Below, piece by piece: positions 31,290-39,345 of a stretch of 54,575 bases of DNA (the stretch's first letter is position 1; each line of letters opens with the position of its first letter). Location: assembly GCF_003254575.1 (NCBI RefSeq), contig NZ_QJUA01000039.1, forward strand, positions 1-54,575. The letters run 5' to 3'. The notes below the pieces were generated by a model. That model was given only the letters and a program-made list of their open reading frames with translations. It was not told the DNA's origin and did no database searches. Made by a program: the position numbers and the translations under genes. The DNA comes from Mycobacterium kyogaense (GTDB lineage: Bacteria; Actinomycetota; Actinomycetes; Mycobacteriales; Mycobacteriaceae).

Positions 31290-32198
31290 TCAGTAGGTCG
31301 GCTCGGACGCGGCATCGCCGAAGCTCCAGTGCGCCTGCACGTGCCTGACCAGGGCATCAGCCTGTGGAGACAGCGCTGCGGGATGCCACGCGAGCGCTGT
31401 GTAACTGGGCGGCCGGTCTGTGATCGGTACGTAAACTATGCCCGGCCGGTCGTAGAAGCGAGCCACGGACGACGACGTGAAGCTGATCCCCAGGCCGCGT
31501 GCGATGGACGTCGTCTCGGCTTCGTAGGTGGCGGCCACCGCCGCGATCGTCGGGGGCCGGTTGCCGCGCACGTCCATCGCCAGCCAGTAGTCGCGCCAGG
31601 TGCCTGCCGTCAGCGGGGCGCACACGATCGGATCGTCGAGCAGCTCGACGATCGAGACCTCGGGGCGGCCCGCGAGCCGATGGTCGCGGGGCAGGCAGGC
31701 CACCCACGACTCGGAGTCCAGGATCAGCGTGCGGTGCTCGGGCAGGTCGACCGGCGGCCGGATGATCGCGACTTCGGTGGTGCCGTCGGCCAGCCCGGCG
31801 GTCGGGTCGGCGAAGTCGAACTCGATCGGTTCGACCGTGACGTCGGGGTAGGCGGCCTCGAAGTGGCGTACCAGCCGGAACAGCAGGTCGGCGCCCGTGC
31901 CGATGAGGTAGCCGAGGTGCAGCACGCCGCGACGGGTGCCCGAGAGCATGACGAGGTTGTCGACGACGGCGTCGACGCCGGACAGCGCCTGCTGCACCTG
32001 GGGCAGCCAGGCCGCACCGAGGTCGGTGAGCGCGACCTCGCGGGTGTTGCGCCGGAACAGCACGACGCCGAAGTGCTGCTCGAGTTGCTTGATAGCCGTG
32101 GACAGTGCCGGCTGGGTGATGAACAGTTTCTCCGCGGCACGGCGGTAGTTCAGCTCCTGGCCGAGGACGGCGAAGTAGCGCAGCTGGCGCAGGGTCAC
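31290..32198 (-). CDS. LysR-family regulator of the amine module
   Basis: A 302-residue LysR protein. The N-terminal helix-turn-helix (residues 1-60) has LRQLRYFAVLGQELNYRRAAEKL, FITQPALSTAIKQLEQHFG and VVLFRRNTREVALT. The effector domain (about 90-295) has a typical two-lobe pattern. It lies upstream of and in line with the permease and transaminase genes, so it is their probable regulator, although LysR proteins usually control divergent genes and the divergent neighbour here is dapD. GTG 32198 was chosen so that the domain starts at the N-terminus; no clear ribosome-binding site is present, so the start is uncertain. Confidence 0.85.
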   Translation of the reverse strand: MTLRQLRYFAVLGQELNYRRAAEKLFITQPALSTAIKQLEQHFGVVLFRRNTREVALTDLGAAWLPQVQQALSGVDAVVDNLVMLSGTRRGVLHLGYLIGTGADLLFRLVRHFEAAYPDVTVEPIEFDFADPTAGLADGTTEVAIIRPPVDLPEHRTLILDSESWVACLPRDHRLAGRPEVSIVELLDDPIVCAPLTAGTWRDYWLAMDVRGNRPPTIAAVAATYEAETTSIARGLGISFTSSSVARFYDRPGIVYVPITDRPPSYTALAWHPAALSPQADALVRHVQAHWSFGDAASEPTY

Positions 32199-32273
32199 GT
32201 CGGTGCTCGTGGCACGCCTCCCGTCCTGCCCGGGCCCGGGTTGGGACCTGTCACGCGATGCTAGGCCCACCGG

Positions 32274-32279
32274 TAGCCT
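32274..32279 (+). promoter_or_regulatory. -10 element of the dapD promoter
   Basis: TAGCCT, then 8 nt, then the dapD GTG at 32288. Confidence 0.4.
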
Positions 32280-32298
32280 GAAGCACCGTGACTTCAGG
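32277..32298. promoter_or_regulatory. Inverted repeat over the dapD start codon
   Basis: CCTGAAG (32277-32283) and CTTCAGG (32292-32298) are perfect 7-bp arms with the GTG start in the 8-nt gap. It overlaps the likely -10 element. It may be an operator or, in RNA from upstream, a start-masking hairpin. Confidence 0.45.
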
Positions 32299-33235
32299 TG
32301 CATCAGGTATCGGCGTGGCGACGATCGCGGCCGACGGATCGGTTCTCGACGTGTGGTTCCCGGCCCCCGAGCTGTCCGAGGAAGCAGAGACCGGCACGGT
32401 ACGGCTCTCGGTCGCCGAGGTGCCCGCCGAACTCGGCGAACTCGCCGTCCCCGACGAGGACCGCGGCGTGGACGTCGTGGTGATCCGCACGGCCATTGCG
32501 TCGCTGGACGACAAGGCCGTCGACGCCTACGACGCCTACCTACGTCTGCACCTGCTCTCGCACCGGCTGGTCGCGCCGCACGGGCTCAACGCCGACGGAC
32601 TGTTCGGCGTGCTGACCAACGTCGCGTGGACGAACCACGGGCCGTGTGCCATCGAGGGATTCGAGATCGTGCGGGCGCGGTTGCGTCGCCGCGGCCCGGT
32701 GACCGTCTACGGCGTCGACAAGTTCCCGCGGATGGTCGACTACGTCATGCCTTCCGGGGTACGCATCGCCGACGCGGACCGCGTGCGGCTCGGCGCGCAC
32801 CTGGCGCCGGGTACGACGGTCATGCACGAAGGCTTCGTGAACTTCAACGCCGGCACCTTGGGCAGCTCGATGGTCGAGGGCCGCATCTCGGCCGGCGTGG
32901 TGGTCGGCGACGGGTCCGATATCGGCGGCGGCGCGTCGATCATGGGGACCCTGTCCGGCGGTGGCACGCAGGTGATCTCGGTCGGTGAGCGCTGCCTGCT
33001 CGGTGCCAACGCAGGTCTGGGCATCTCATTGGGTGACGACTGCGTGATCGAGGCCGGGCTGTACGTGACCGCGGGCACCAAGGTCACGACCGGTGACGGT
33101 CGGACGGTCAAAGCCCGGGAGCTCTCCGGCGCGAACAATCTACTGTTCCGGCGCAATTCGGTGACGGGTGCGGTCGAGGTGGTCAAGCGCGACGGCACGG
33201 GCATCACGCTGAACGACGCCCTGCACGCCAACTAG
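32288..33235 (+). CDS. dapD: Tetrahydrodipicolinate N-succinyltransferase DapD
   Basis: A 315-residue enzyme of the actinobacterial DapD group. The N-terminal domain (1-150) is followed by a left-handed beta helix (about 165-270) with hexapeptide repeats, including the catalytic loop FVNFNAGTLGSSMVEGRIS and GDGSDIGGGASIMGTLSGG. It transfers succinyl from succinyl-CoA to tetrahydrodipicolinate, feeding DapC and DapE. The trimer binds Mg2+ through residues of the actinobacterial type. The start GTG is supported by the -10 at 32274. Confidence 0.95.
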   Translation: MTSGASGIGVATIAADGSVLDVWFPAPELSEEAETGTVRLSVAEVPAELGELAVPDEDRGVDVVVIRTAIASLDDKAVDAYDAYLRLHLLSHRLVAPHGLNADGLFGVLTNVAWTNHGPCAIEGFEIVRARLRRRGPVTVYGVDKFPRMVDYVMPSGVRIADADRVRLGAHLAPGTTVMHEGFVNFNAGTLGSSMVEGRISAGVVVGDGSDIGGGASIMGTLSGGGTQVISVGERCLLGANAGLGISLGDDCVIEAGLYVTAGTKVTTGDGRTVKARELSGANNLLFRRNSVTGAVEVVKRDGTGITLNDALHAN

Positions 33236-33301
33236 TTTGGCGAGCGCGCGCCGAGTGCCCGGGGTAGCCCTGACCGAACTCTGACGAACGCACCTGCCGC
33301 C

Positions 33302-33328
33302 GTTTACCGGACCGCTACGTGTGGGGAT
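33302..33328 (+). promoter_or_regulatory. SigF-type promoter candidate
   Basis: GTTT at 33302-33305 and GGGGAT at 33323-33328 are 17 bp apart, matching the mycobacterial SigF pattern GTTT-N15-17-GGGTAT with one change. The predicted start of transcription is about 25 nt before the DUF6480 ATG. The remaining bases of the 125-bp gap show nothing else. Confidence 0.5.
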
Positions 33329-33360
33329 TGACAGGGAAACCATGTCGACAGGAGTGGCCC

Positions 33361-33636
33361 ATGGTGGCGAGTGGCGAGCACACGACAGCGCTTCCCCCCG
33401 ACCCGGATCCCGGCGACACCACGGGCCTCTCGGAAGGCGGCAGCGTCCAACCGGGTGACACGCCACCCGATTCGGGCTCGCTGTCGGCGTCGGCGAACCA
33501 GAATCCGCTGCCGAAGCACCGGTTCACACCTGTGGCGATCGCGGGCATGATCGCCGCCGCAGTCCTCGTCGTTCTCTTTCTCACCGTCGCCGTCATCTAC
33601 GGGTTGCAGGTGTTCGGGCTGATGGACCGGTGGTGA
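33361..33636 (+). CDS. DUF6480 small membrane protein
   Basis: A 91-residue protein. The conserved actinobacterial lead DPDPGDTTGLSEGGSV and GDTPPDSGS is followed by one C-terminal membrane helix (about residues 57-85, FTPVAIAGMIAAAVLVVLFL). The family is unstudied. GGAG lies 6 nt before ATG 33361. A SigF-like promoter upstream suggests stationary-phase or envelope-stress expression. Confidence 0.78.
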   Translation: MVASGEHTTALPPDPDPGDTTGLSEGGSVQPGDTPPDSGSLSASANQNPLPKHRFTPVAIAGMIAAAVLVVLFLTVAVIYGLQVFGLMDRW

Positions 33637-33653
33637 CACCGGCGCACATCGCG

Positions 33654-34829
33654 TCAGCCGCGCCGGCGACCCACCCACGCAGCGAGCGCGTCGGGCGTCG
33701 TCACGTGATCGAGCCCGGCCAGGACCGCACCCTGCAGTGGCCCGTCCTCGCCGTGCAGAGCGTCGCGCACCGGCGGCGGTGACGCCTTCCGGAACGCCAT
33801 CAGCGCATCACGGAACGCATCGTCGAAAGCCCCGGTAGCCTGCGCCCGCAGCAGCGCTGCGACGCCCCCGAGCGTCACCGCCTCCGGATCGTGAAGGTTC
33901 ACCAGCGCCCCGATGCCCCGGCCCAGCGAGGCCGCAACCTTTCGAAACGCACTGCGAGACAACGCGTCCCGACGAGCAGCCAGGTCATGGACGTAGCCGA
34001 TCGGATCGCTCGGCGCCCGGTCGCCGAGGTGGCGCGCCAACGCGCGGCCGTCGACCGTCAGATCCCAGCACCCTCGAGCCCCGCACGGACACCGTAGGCC
34101 GGGGTCTCCGAACGGGACGTGCCCGTACTCCCCTGCCGCGCCGTGCCCGCCCGCGACCGGCTCACCGTTGACCACCAGCGCCCCGCCGATGCCCTGCGCC
34201 ACCATCAGATGTAGCGCGGTCGTCACATCGCGGGCGGCGCCGGTGCGGGCCTCGGCCAGCCCGGCCAGAGTGGCGTCGTTGCCGAGCAGCACCGCCACCC
34301 GCCGCGGGATCTTCGCGGTCAGCACCGCCAGATCGACGTCGCGCGAGCCGCGCGCGGTGAACTGGACCAGTCGGGCATCACTGACCGTTCCCGCCACCGA
34401 CACCGACAGCGCCGCAAGACGATCAGCGTGGCGCCGGTGCACCGCGCCGATCGCGCGGGACATCCCTGCCAACGCGGCGGAGAGCTCGTGTCCCGCGTAC
34501 TCCTCGTGCGCCACGATCTCGGGCCGGCCGTCCACGCCGGCGATGGCCAGCCGCCAGCCGGCCACACCCAGATCAGCCGCAGCGATCAGCGGCCCCTCGG
34601 GGTGGGCGGCCAGCACAGCGGTCGGCCGGCCACGGCCCTGCGCCGGCGCACGGACCTCGTCGACCACGTGGGCCTTGCGTAGCCGCGCGGTCAGCTCGCT
34701 GGCGCTGCCGCTGCCGATGCCGAGACGGGCCGCCGCGGCGGCGCGCGTGATGCCCGGTGCGTCCCGCATCACAGCGAGCAGCTGCGCGGCGGTGTGCCAT
34801 CGCAGCCGGTCGGCGTGTGCAGAGACCAT
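33654..34829 (-). CDS. ROK-family repressor, likely regulator of the divergent MFS gene
   Basis: A 391-residue ROK protein. An N-terminal winged helix-turn-helix (about residues 10-65, GITRAAAAARLGIGSGSASELTARL) precedes an actin-like sugar-kinase fold. The ROK zinc motif is present as CPCGARGCWD, and the ATP-binding loop LGVAGWRLAIAG is altered from DxGGT, so kinase activity is doubtful. AAAGGAG lies 9 nt before ATG 34829. It is divergent from the transporter with an inverted-repeat operator between them. Confidence 0.88.
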   Translation of the reverse strand: MVSAHADRLRWHTAAQLLAVMRDAPGITRAAAAARLGIGSGSASELTARLRKAHVVDEVRAPAQGRGRPTAVLAAHPEGPLIAAADLGVAGWRLAIAGVDGRPEIVAHEEYAGHELSAALAGMSRAIGAVHRRHADRLAALSVSVAGTVSDARLVQFTARGSRDVDLAVLTAKIPRRVAVLLGNDATLAGLAEARTGAARDVTTALHLMVAQGIGGALVVNGEPVAGGHGAAGEYGHVPFGDPGLRCPCGARGCWDLTVDGRALARHLGDRAPSDPIGYVHDLAARRDALSRSAFRKVAASLGRGIGALVNLHDPEAVTLGGVAALLRAQATGAFDDAFRDALMAFRKASPPPVRDALHGEDGPLQGAVLAGLDHVTTPDALAAWVGRRRG

Positions 34830-34847
34830 GCGGGAAAACTCCTTTGG

Positions 34848-34872
34848 AATAAACTCGATGCCTGAGTATATT
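34848..34872. promoter_or_regulatory. Operator between the ROK and MFS genes
   Basis: AATAAACTC (34848-34856) and GAGTATATT (34864-34872) are inverted 9-bp arms with one mismatch and a 7-bp spacer. The right arm contains TATATT, a -10 element 8 nt before the MFS GTG at 34881. Binding would block the transporter promoter. Confidence 0.6.
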
Positions 34873-34880
34873 AAGGACAC

Positions 34881-36059
34881 GTGACTCTGACAGCCGATCA
34901 GGCCCCGACGCGCGGGGTGCGCGATGCCCTGCCCGCCCTGCTCTCGCTGGCGCTGGCATCGGCACTGGCGGTCACCACCGAGATGCTGCCCGTGGGGCTA
35001 CTGCCCGACCTGGGCACGGCCTTCGGGGTCTCCGATTCGACCACCGGCCTGCTCGTCGGACTCTATGCCGTGATGGTGGCCGTGTTCGCCGTGCCGTTGA
35101 CGATGGCCACGTCGCGCTTCGCCCGCAAACCCCTGCTGATGGTCACGATCGCCGGGTATGTGATCAGCAACACCGTGGTCGCGCTCGCACCCACGTTCGC
35201 CGTCGTCGCCGTCGGACGAGCGGTCGGCGGCCTCACCCACGCGCTGTTCTTCGCGCTGTTGATCGGGTACTCCCCTCGGCTGGTGTCGCGCGCACATGTG
35301 GGCCGGGCGCTGGCGATCGCCGGCAGCGGCGTGTCCGCGGGCCTGGTGCTGGGCGTGCCGCTGCTGACCTCACTCGGGACGGCGGCCGGCTGGCGCGCCT
35401 CGTTCATCACACTGGCGGTGGCATCGGTCGCGACGCTCGCCCTCGTCGGCGCCGTGCTCCCGCCCGTGGCCAACAGCCAGCCGACCAGCAGACCCGAGCC
35501 CGGACGTCGCGGCATGCTCGTCGCCGTGTCCGCGTCCAACCTGGTGGTCTTCGTCGGCCACTTCAGTGCCTACACCTTCATCAGCCTGCTGCTGCTGTCC
35601 AGCGGCGTCGGACCGGGGTTCATCGGGCCGATCCTGCTCGCGTGCGGGGCGTGCGGGCTGATCGGCCTCTGGTACGCGGGCAAGGGGCTCGATCGCAATC
35701 CCCGGCGCACCACGCTGATTCTGCTGCTGGCCACTGTGGCGGCCGTGGCGCTGCTCGGTGTGGGCTGGCCGGCGCTGGTGGCCGTGCTCGGCGCGACGGC
35801 ACTGTGGTGCGCCGCCTTCGGCGGAGTGCCATCGGTGTATCAGGCCTGCGCGGTGCGCACCCACGCGGTGTCGCCGGAGCGCGCGGGCGCGTGGATCAAC
35901 GCGACCGCCAACGTCGGAATCGCCGGCGGCTCGGCACTCGGGGCGATGCTGCTCGACCGCGCCGGATTGGGTGTGCTGCCGTGGGTCGCGATGGTCTTGA
36001 TCTTCTGCGGGACGCTCATCGCTGCGCTGGCGCGCAACGCCTTTCCCGACCGACCCTGA
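34881..36059 (+). CDS. MFS transporter, DHA1 type
   Basis: A 392-residue permease with 12 predicted helices. The motif-A-like loop after helix 2 reads LTMATSRFARKPLL, and the helix 4-5 region GRAVGGLTHALFFALLIGY resembles the arabinose-efflux / AraJ group. Such proteins export sugars or drugs. With a ROK repressor controlling it, a sugar-like effector is plausible. Start GTG 34881 lies 8 nt after TATATT, without a Shine-Dalgarno. Confidence 0.88.
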   Translation: MTLTADQAPTRGVRDALPALLSLALASALAVTTEMLPVGLLPDLGTAFGVSDSTTGLLVGLYAVMVAVFAVPLTMATSRFARKPLLMVTIAGYVISNTVVALAPTFAVVAVGRAVGGLTHALFFALLIGYSPRLVSRAHVGRALAIAGSGVSAGLVLGVPLLTSLGTAAGWRASFITLAVASVATLALVGAVLPPVANSQPTSRPEPGRRGMLVAVSASNLVVFVGHFSAYTFISLLLLSSGVGPGFIGPILLACGACGLIGLWYAGKGLDRNPRRTTLILLLATVAAVALLGVGWPALVAVLGATALWCAAFGGVPSVYQACAVRTHAVSPERAGAWINATANVGIAGGSALGAMLLDRAGLGVLPWVAMVLIFCGTLIAALARNAFPDRP

Positions 36060-36062
36060 CGG

Positions 36063-36686
36063 TCAGCCGGCGGCGTTGGGGCGCAGCGGCGGACAGTTGC
36101 CCTGCGCATCGACCGCCAACTCGAAATGCCAGATCTCATTGGCGTAGATCTGGCACAACCCGAACTGCCTGCCGTTGGCGATGAGCCACTCGTCGGCGGC
36201 GGGCGGACCGATGTCGACGGCCTGCCCCCGGACATGCTGGGACACCTCCGGCGTGGCCACGAACTGCGCGGCGGCTGCCACACTTCCGTAGGACCGAACC
36301 GCGTCGTCGAACAGGCGCTGCTGGAAGCCCGGTGAACGCCAGCCGGACGTGATCCGGGTGTCGACACCCGCAGGCTGCGCAGCGCGGGCCGCATTCTGGA
36401 CAGCCTGCAGCAGAGCCGGATTCATCTGCGAGAGAATCGGATTGGTGACGTCGAACGGCGAGAGCGTGGTGCCGTCGGGCAGCCAGCCGCCCGTGGTGTC
36501 GACCGCAGCCGCTCCGATCGAGAGCGGCTCCACGGGCGGAGGCGGCGCTGCGGGTTCGGGCGGCGGGGGCAGCACGATGCTGGTCTGCACGAGCATCACG
36601 TTCGGAGATTGGGGTGCGTGAGCGCAGGCCGCGACGGTCAGCACGCCGCCGATTGCTGCGATCGCACGCCATGCACGCTGCGCCAC
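36063..36686 (-). CDS. M15 D-Ala-D-Ala carboxypeptidase-like lipoprotein
   Basis: A 207-residue exported protein. The signal peptide ends in a lipobox-like TVAAC (Cys near residue 21), followed by a Pro-rich linker and a VanY-type M15 domain (about 85-200). Visible are SGWRSPGFQQRLFD, the zinc ligands in SQHVRGQAVDIG (His and Asp) and the last His with the catalytic Glu nearby in EIWHFEL. It should trim peptidoglycan stem peptides at the cell surface. It is encoded 1 bp after the fadD36 stop on the same strand. Confidence 0.85.
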   Translation of the reverse strand: MAQRAWRAIAAIGGVLTVAACAHAPQSPNVMLVQTSIVLPPPPEPAAPPPPVEPLSIGAAAVDTTGGWLPDGTTLSPFDVTNPILSQMNPALLQAVQNAARAAQPAGVDTRITSGWRSPGFQQRLFDDAVRSYGSVAAAAQFVATPEVSQHVRGQAVDIGPPAADEWLIANGRQFGLCQIYANEIWHFELAVDAQGNCPPLRPNAAG

Positions 36687-36687
36687 C

Positions 36688-38103
36688 TCAGAACTCCTGC
36701 AGCAGTTGCTTTTTCAGCAGCTTGCCCATGCCGTTACGGGGCAACGCGTCGACGATGCGCACCTCCCGGGGCCGCTTGTGCACCGAAAGCTCCTGCGCAA
36801 CATAGTCGATCAAGATCTCCGGCGACGCGTCGCCGACGACGAACGCGACGATCCGCTGGCCCAGATCAGCATCCGGGGCTCCGACGACGGCCACCTCAGT
36901 CACCCCGGGATGCGCCAGCAGCACCGTCTCGATCTCGCCGGCGCCGATCCGGAAGCCACCGCTCTTGATCAGATCGACCGATTCGCGACCCACGATGCGA
37001 TGCATCCCCGCGGCATCGATCACCGCGACGTCGCCGGTGTGATACCAGCCGTCGACACTGAGCACCTCCGCGGTCGCATCGGGCCGGTTCAGATACCCGT
37101 CGAACAGCGTGGGGCTCTGCACGTGCAACGCACCGATCGTCTCACCGTCGTGGGGGGCAGCCGTGCCGTCCTCGGCGATCAGTTTCGTGCCGACGCCCTC
37201 CAGGGGCAGACCCACCCAGCCCGGCCTGCGCTCTCCAGAAGCCAACGTGCTCAACGTGATCAGCGATTCGGTACTGCCGTACCGTTCCACGGGCTGATGC
37301 CCGCTGAGGTGGGCCAGCCCGTCGAACACCGGCACCGGCAGCGCCGCGCTCCCCGACACCAGCAGCCGCGCCGGTCTCATCGCCCGGGCGGCGTCACCGT
37401 CGGCGACGATGCGGGACCACACCGTCGGCACCCCGAACACCAGCGAGCCGCCGTCTGCGACCGCCTGCGCATAGTTCTGCGGCGACGGCTTACCCGTGTG
37501 GATGAACCGGTTGCCGATCCGCAGCGAGCCCAGCAGACCCAACACCAGACCGTGCACGTGATACAGCGGCAACCCGTGCGCCAGCGTGTCCTCGGCGGTC
37601 CACTGCCAGGCGGCGGCCAGCATGTCGATGTCGGCCGCGATGGCCCGGCGACTGACCAGCACACCCTTCGGCGGGCCGGTGGTGCCGGAGGTGTAGATGA
37701 TCAGCGCTGTCGCGTCCGGGGAGGGTTCGGCGTAGCGGTGCCAGGACCGCGCGTGCAGGCGCACCGGGATGTGCGGCAGGCCCGCGCTGTCCTCAGGCAG
37801 CTCCCCGAGCCAGGCCTGGGCACCGGAGTCGGTGAGGATGTGGCGGCGCTCGGCCGCGCCCACATCGGCGGGCACCGGGACGACGGGCACGCCGGCGATC
37901 AGCGCGCCGACGACGGCCAGCACGGTGGCGGCGCTCGGCCGGGCCAACACGGCGACCGTCGCAGCACCGGCGACCCGTTCGGCGACGGAGGTGGCCGCGC
38001 CGACCAGGTCGCTGCGGCTCAGCGTCACACCGTGGATGCGCACCGCGTCGCCGATGTCGGCGCCGGCGGCCACCGCCGCGGGGTTCAAGGAGGCCAGCAG
38101 CAC
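36688..38103 (-). CDS. fadD36: Acyl-CoA synthetase FadD36 (malonyl-CoA-synthetase-like)
   Basis: A 471-residue ANL enzyme. The AMP-binding motif is LIIYTSGTTGPPKGVLVSRR, followed by PLYHVHGLVLGLLG, ERYGSTES, GWYHTGDVAVID and the C-terminal GMGKLLKKQLL with the adenylation lysine. It is short, about 130 residues below FadD6, and resembles the malonyl-CoA synthetase subgroup that activates small dicarboxylic or short acids. The name follows M. tuberculosis Rv1193, which has the same length class and position. It is divergent from the Nudix gene with 49 bp between starts. Confidence 0.85.
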   Translation of the reverse strand: MLLASLNPAAVAAGADIGDAVRIHGVTLSRSDLVGAATSVAERVAGAATVAVLARPSAATVLAVVGALIAGVPVVPVPADVGAAERRHILTDSGAQAWLGELPEDSAGLPHIPVRLHARSWHRYAEPSPDATALIIYTSGTTGPPKGVLVSRRAIAADIDMLAAAWQWTAEDTLAHGLPLYHVHGLVLGLLGSLRIGNRFIHTGKPSPQNYAQAVADGGSLVFGVPTVWSRIVADGDAARAMRPARLLVSGSAALPVPVFDGLAHLSGHQPVERYGSTESLITLSTLASGERRPGWVGLPLEGVGTKLIAEDGTAAPHDGETIGALHVQSPTLFDGYLNRPDATAEVLSVDGWYHTGDVAVIDAAGMHRIVGRESVDLIKSGGFRIGAGEIETVLLAHPGVTEVAVVGAPDADLGQRIVAFVVGDASPEILIDYVAQELSVHKRPREVRIVDALPRNGMGKLLKKQLLQEF

Positions 38104-38140
38104 GCACTGAGGCTACCCGGCCGGCCTGAGCACACTCGGC

Positions 38141-38146
38141 GATACT
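38141..38146 (+). promoter_or_regulatory. -10-like element before the Nudix gene
   Basis: GATACT, one base off TANNNT, then 6 nt, then ATG 38153. Confidence 0.35.
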
Positions 38147-38152
38147 GGGGCC

Positions 38153-38689
38153 ATGGAGCCGATCCGAGCGCTCGCGTCCCGCCAGGTCTATCAGAACAAC
38201 TGGCTGACCATCCGTGAGGACGACATCCAACGTCCCGACGGCAGCAACGGCATCTACGCCGTCGTCGACAAACCCACCTACGCGCTGGTCATTCCCCGGG
38301 ACGGGGACCGGTTCCACCTCGTCGAGCAGTTCCGCTACCCGCTCGGGTTGCGGCGCTGGGAGTTTCCGCAAGGCACCGCCCCGGACCGTGCGCACCTCGA
38401 AGCCGCCGCCCTGGCGGCACGTGAGCTGCGGGAGGAAACCGGGCTGATCGCGCAGACGCTCACCGAGCTCGGCCTGCTCGACGTCGCGCCCGGGATGAGC
38501 AGCCAGCGCGGCCGGGTGTTCCTGGCCACCGGCATCACCGAGGGCCCGCACGATCGGGAGCACGAGGAGCAGGACATGCGCAGCGCGTGGTTCGCACGTG
38601 CGGAGATCGAGCAGATGATGCGCGACGGCGTCATCACCGATGCGCAATCGATGGCGGCGTGGACGCTGATGCTGCTCGCCGGTCACTGA
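38153..38689 (+). CDS. Nudix hydrolase, ADP-ribose pyrophosphatase type
   Basis: A 178-residue Nudix protein. The box core ARELREETGL is present near residues 89-98, with WEFPQGTAPDRAHLEAAA before it; the spacing from the first Gly to the upstream Glu departs from the standard pattern. The N-terminal part (YQNNWLTIREDDI; AVVDKPTYALVIP) resembles ADP-ribose and GDP-mannose pyrophosphatases. It likely hydrolyses a nucleoside-diphosphate sugar. A leaderless start is likely. Confidence 0.85.
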   Translation: MEPIRALASRQVYQNNWLTIREDDIQRPDGSNGIYAVVDKPTYALVIPRDGDRFHLVEQFRYPLGLRRWEFPQGTAPDRAHLEAAALAARELREETGLIAQTLTELGLLDVAPGMSSQRGRVFLATGITEGPHDREHEEQDMRSAWFARAEIEQMMRDGVITDAQSMAAWTLMLLAGH

Positions 38690-38790
38690 CCGCCGACGAG
38701 ATCAACCCGTGATGCAACCGTGCCCGTGTCGGCGGGATCGGTGTCGGTGCGCGGCGATACCGTTCACGTGTCACTGGGAATTCACTGTGT

Positions 38791-38821
38791 GACTGGAACT
38801 ACGGTGCGACTTTAACTACGG
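38791..38821 (+). promoter_or_regulatory. Direct repeats upstream of the secreted-protein gene
   Basis: GACTGGAACTACGG (38791-38804) and GACTTTAACTACGG (38808-38821) recur with a 17-bp period; a looser third unit ACTGGGAATT begins at 38773. They end 9 bp before the ATG at 38831, and could be a regulator-binding array. The rest of the 141-bp gap shows no gene. Confidence 0.4.
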
Positions 38822-38830
38822 CGAGGGACC

Positions 38831-39325
38831 ATGCCTGCCCGACGGACTGCGTGCGCGTCTGCGATGCTCGTCGCGGCCGCGTGCATCCACCCCGCCGCGA
38901 CCGCCGCGGCCGCCCCGCCGGACTGGTCGGGGCGCTACACGGTGATCACGTTCGCATCGAACAAGCTGGGCACCAGCATCGCCGCGCGCCAGCCCGAACC
39001 TGACTTCCGGGCCCAGTACACGTTCAGCACCTCGTGCGCGGGCACCTGCGTGGCCACCGCCAATGACGGCCCCGCATCGAGCAATCCGACCGTTCCGCAA
39101 CCGAGCCGCTACACGTGGGACGGGAAGCAGTGGGTGTTCAACTACAACTGGCAGTGGGAGTGCTACCGCGGCGACGACGTCCCCCGCGAGTACGTCCCCG
39201 CTCGCTCCCTGGTGTTCTACGCACCGACGTTGGACGGTTCGATGTACGGCAGCTGGCGCACCGAGATCCTCGACGGGATCTGCAAGGGCACGGTCATCAT
39301 GCCCGTCGCCGCGTACCCGGCCTGA
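38831..39325 (+). CDS. Secreted protein of unknown function
   Basis: A 164-residue protein with a Sec signal peptide (about residues 1-27, ending ATAAAAPP). The mature part is rich in Trp, Tyr and Ser/Thr and has four Cys, suggesting two disulfides, with a beta-rich pattern (WSGRYTVITFASNKLGTS; YTWDGKQWVFNYNWQWEC). I do not recognise a catalytic motif. It resembles small conserved exported mycobacterial proteins. ATG 38831 was chosen because the basic signal N-region begins there. It stands alone, convergent with putA. Confidence 0.75.
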   Translation: MPARRTACASAMLVAAACIHPAATAAAAPPDWSGRYTVITFASNKLGTSIAARQPEPDFRAQYTFSTSCAGTCVATANDGPASSNPTVPQPSRYTWDGKQWVFNYNWQWECYRGDDVPREYVPARSLVFYAPTLDGSMYGSWRTEILDGICKGTVIMPVAAYPA

Positions 39326-39345
39326 GCGCCCGACGAACCTCAGCG

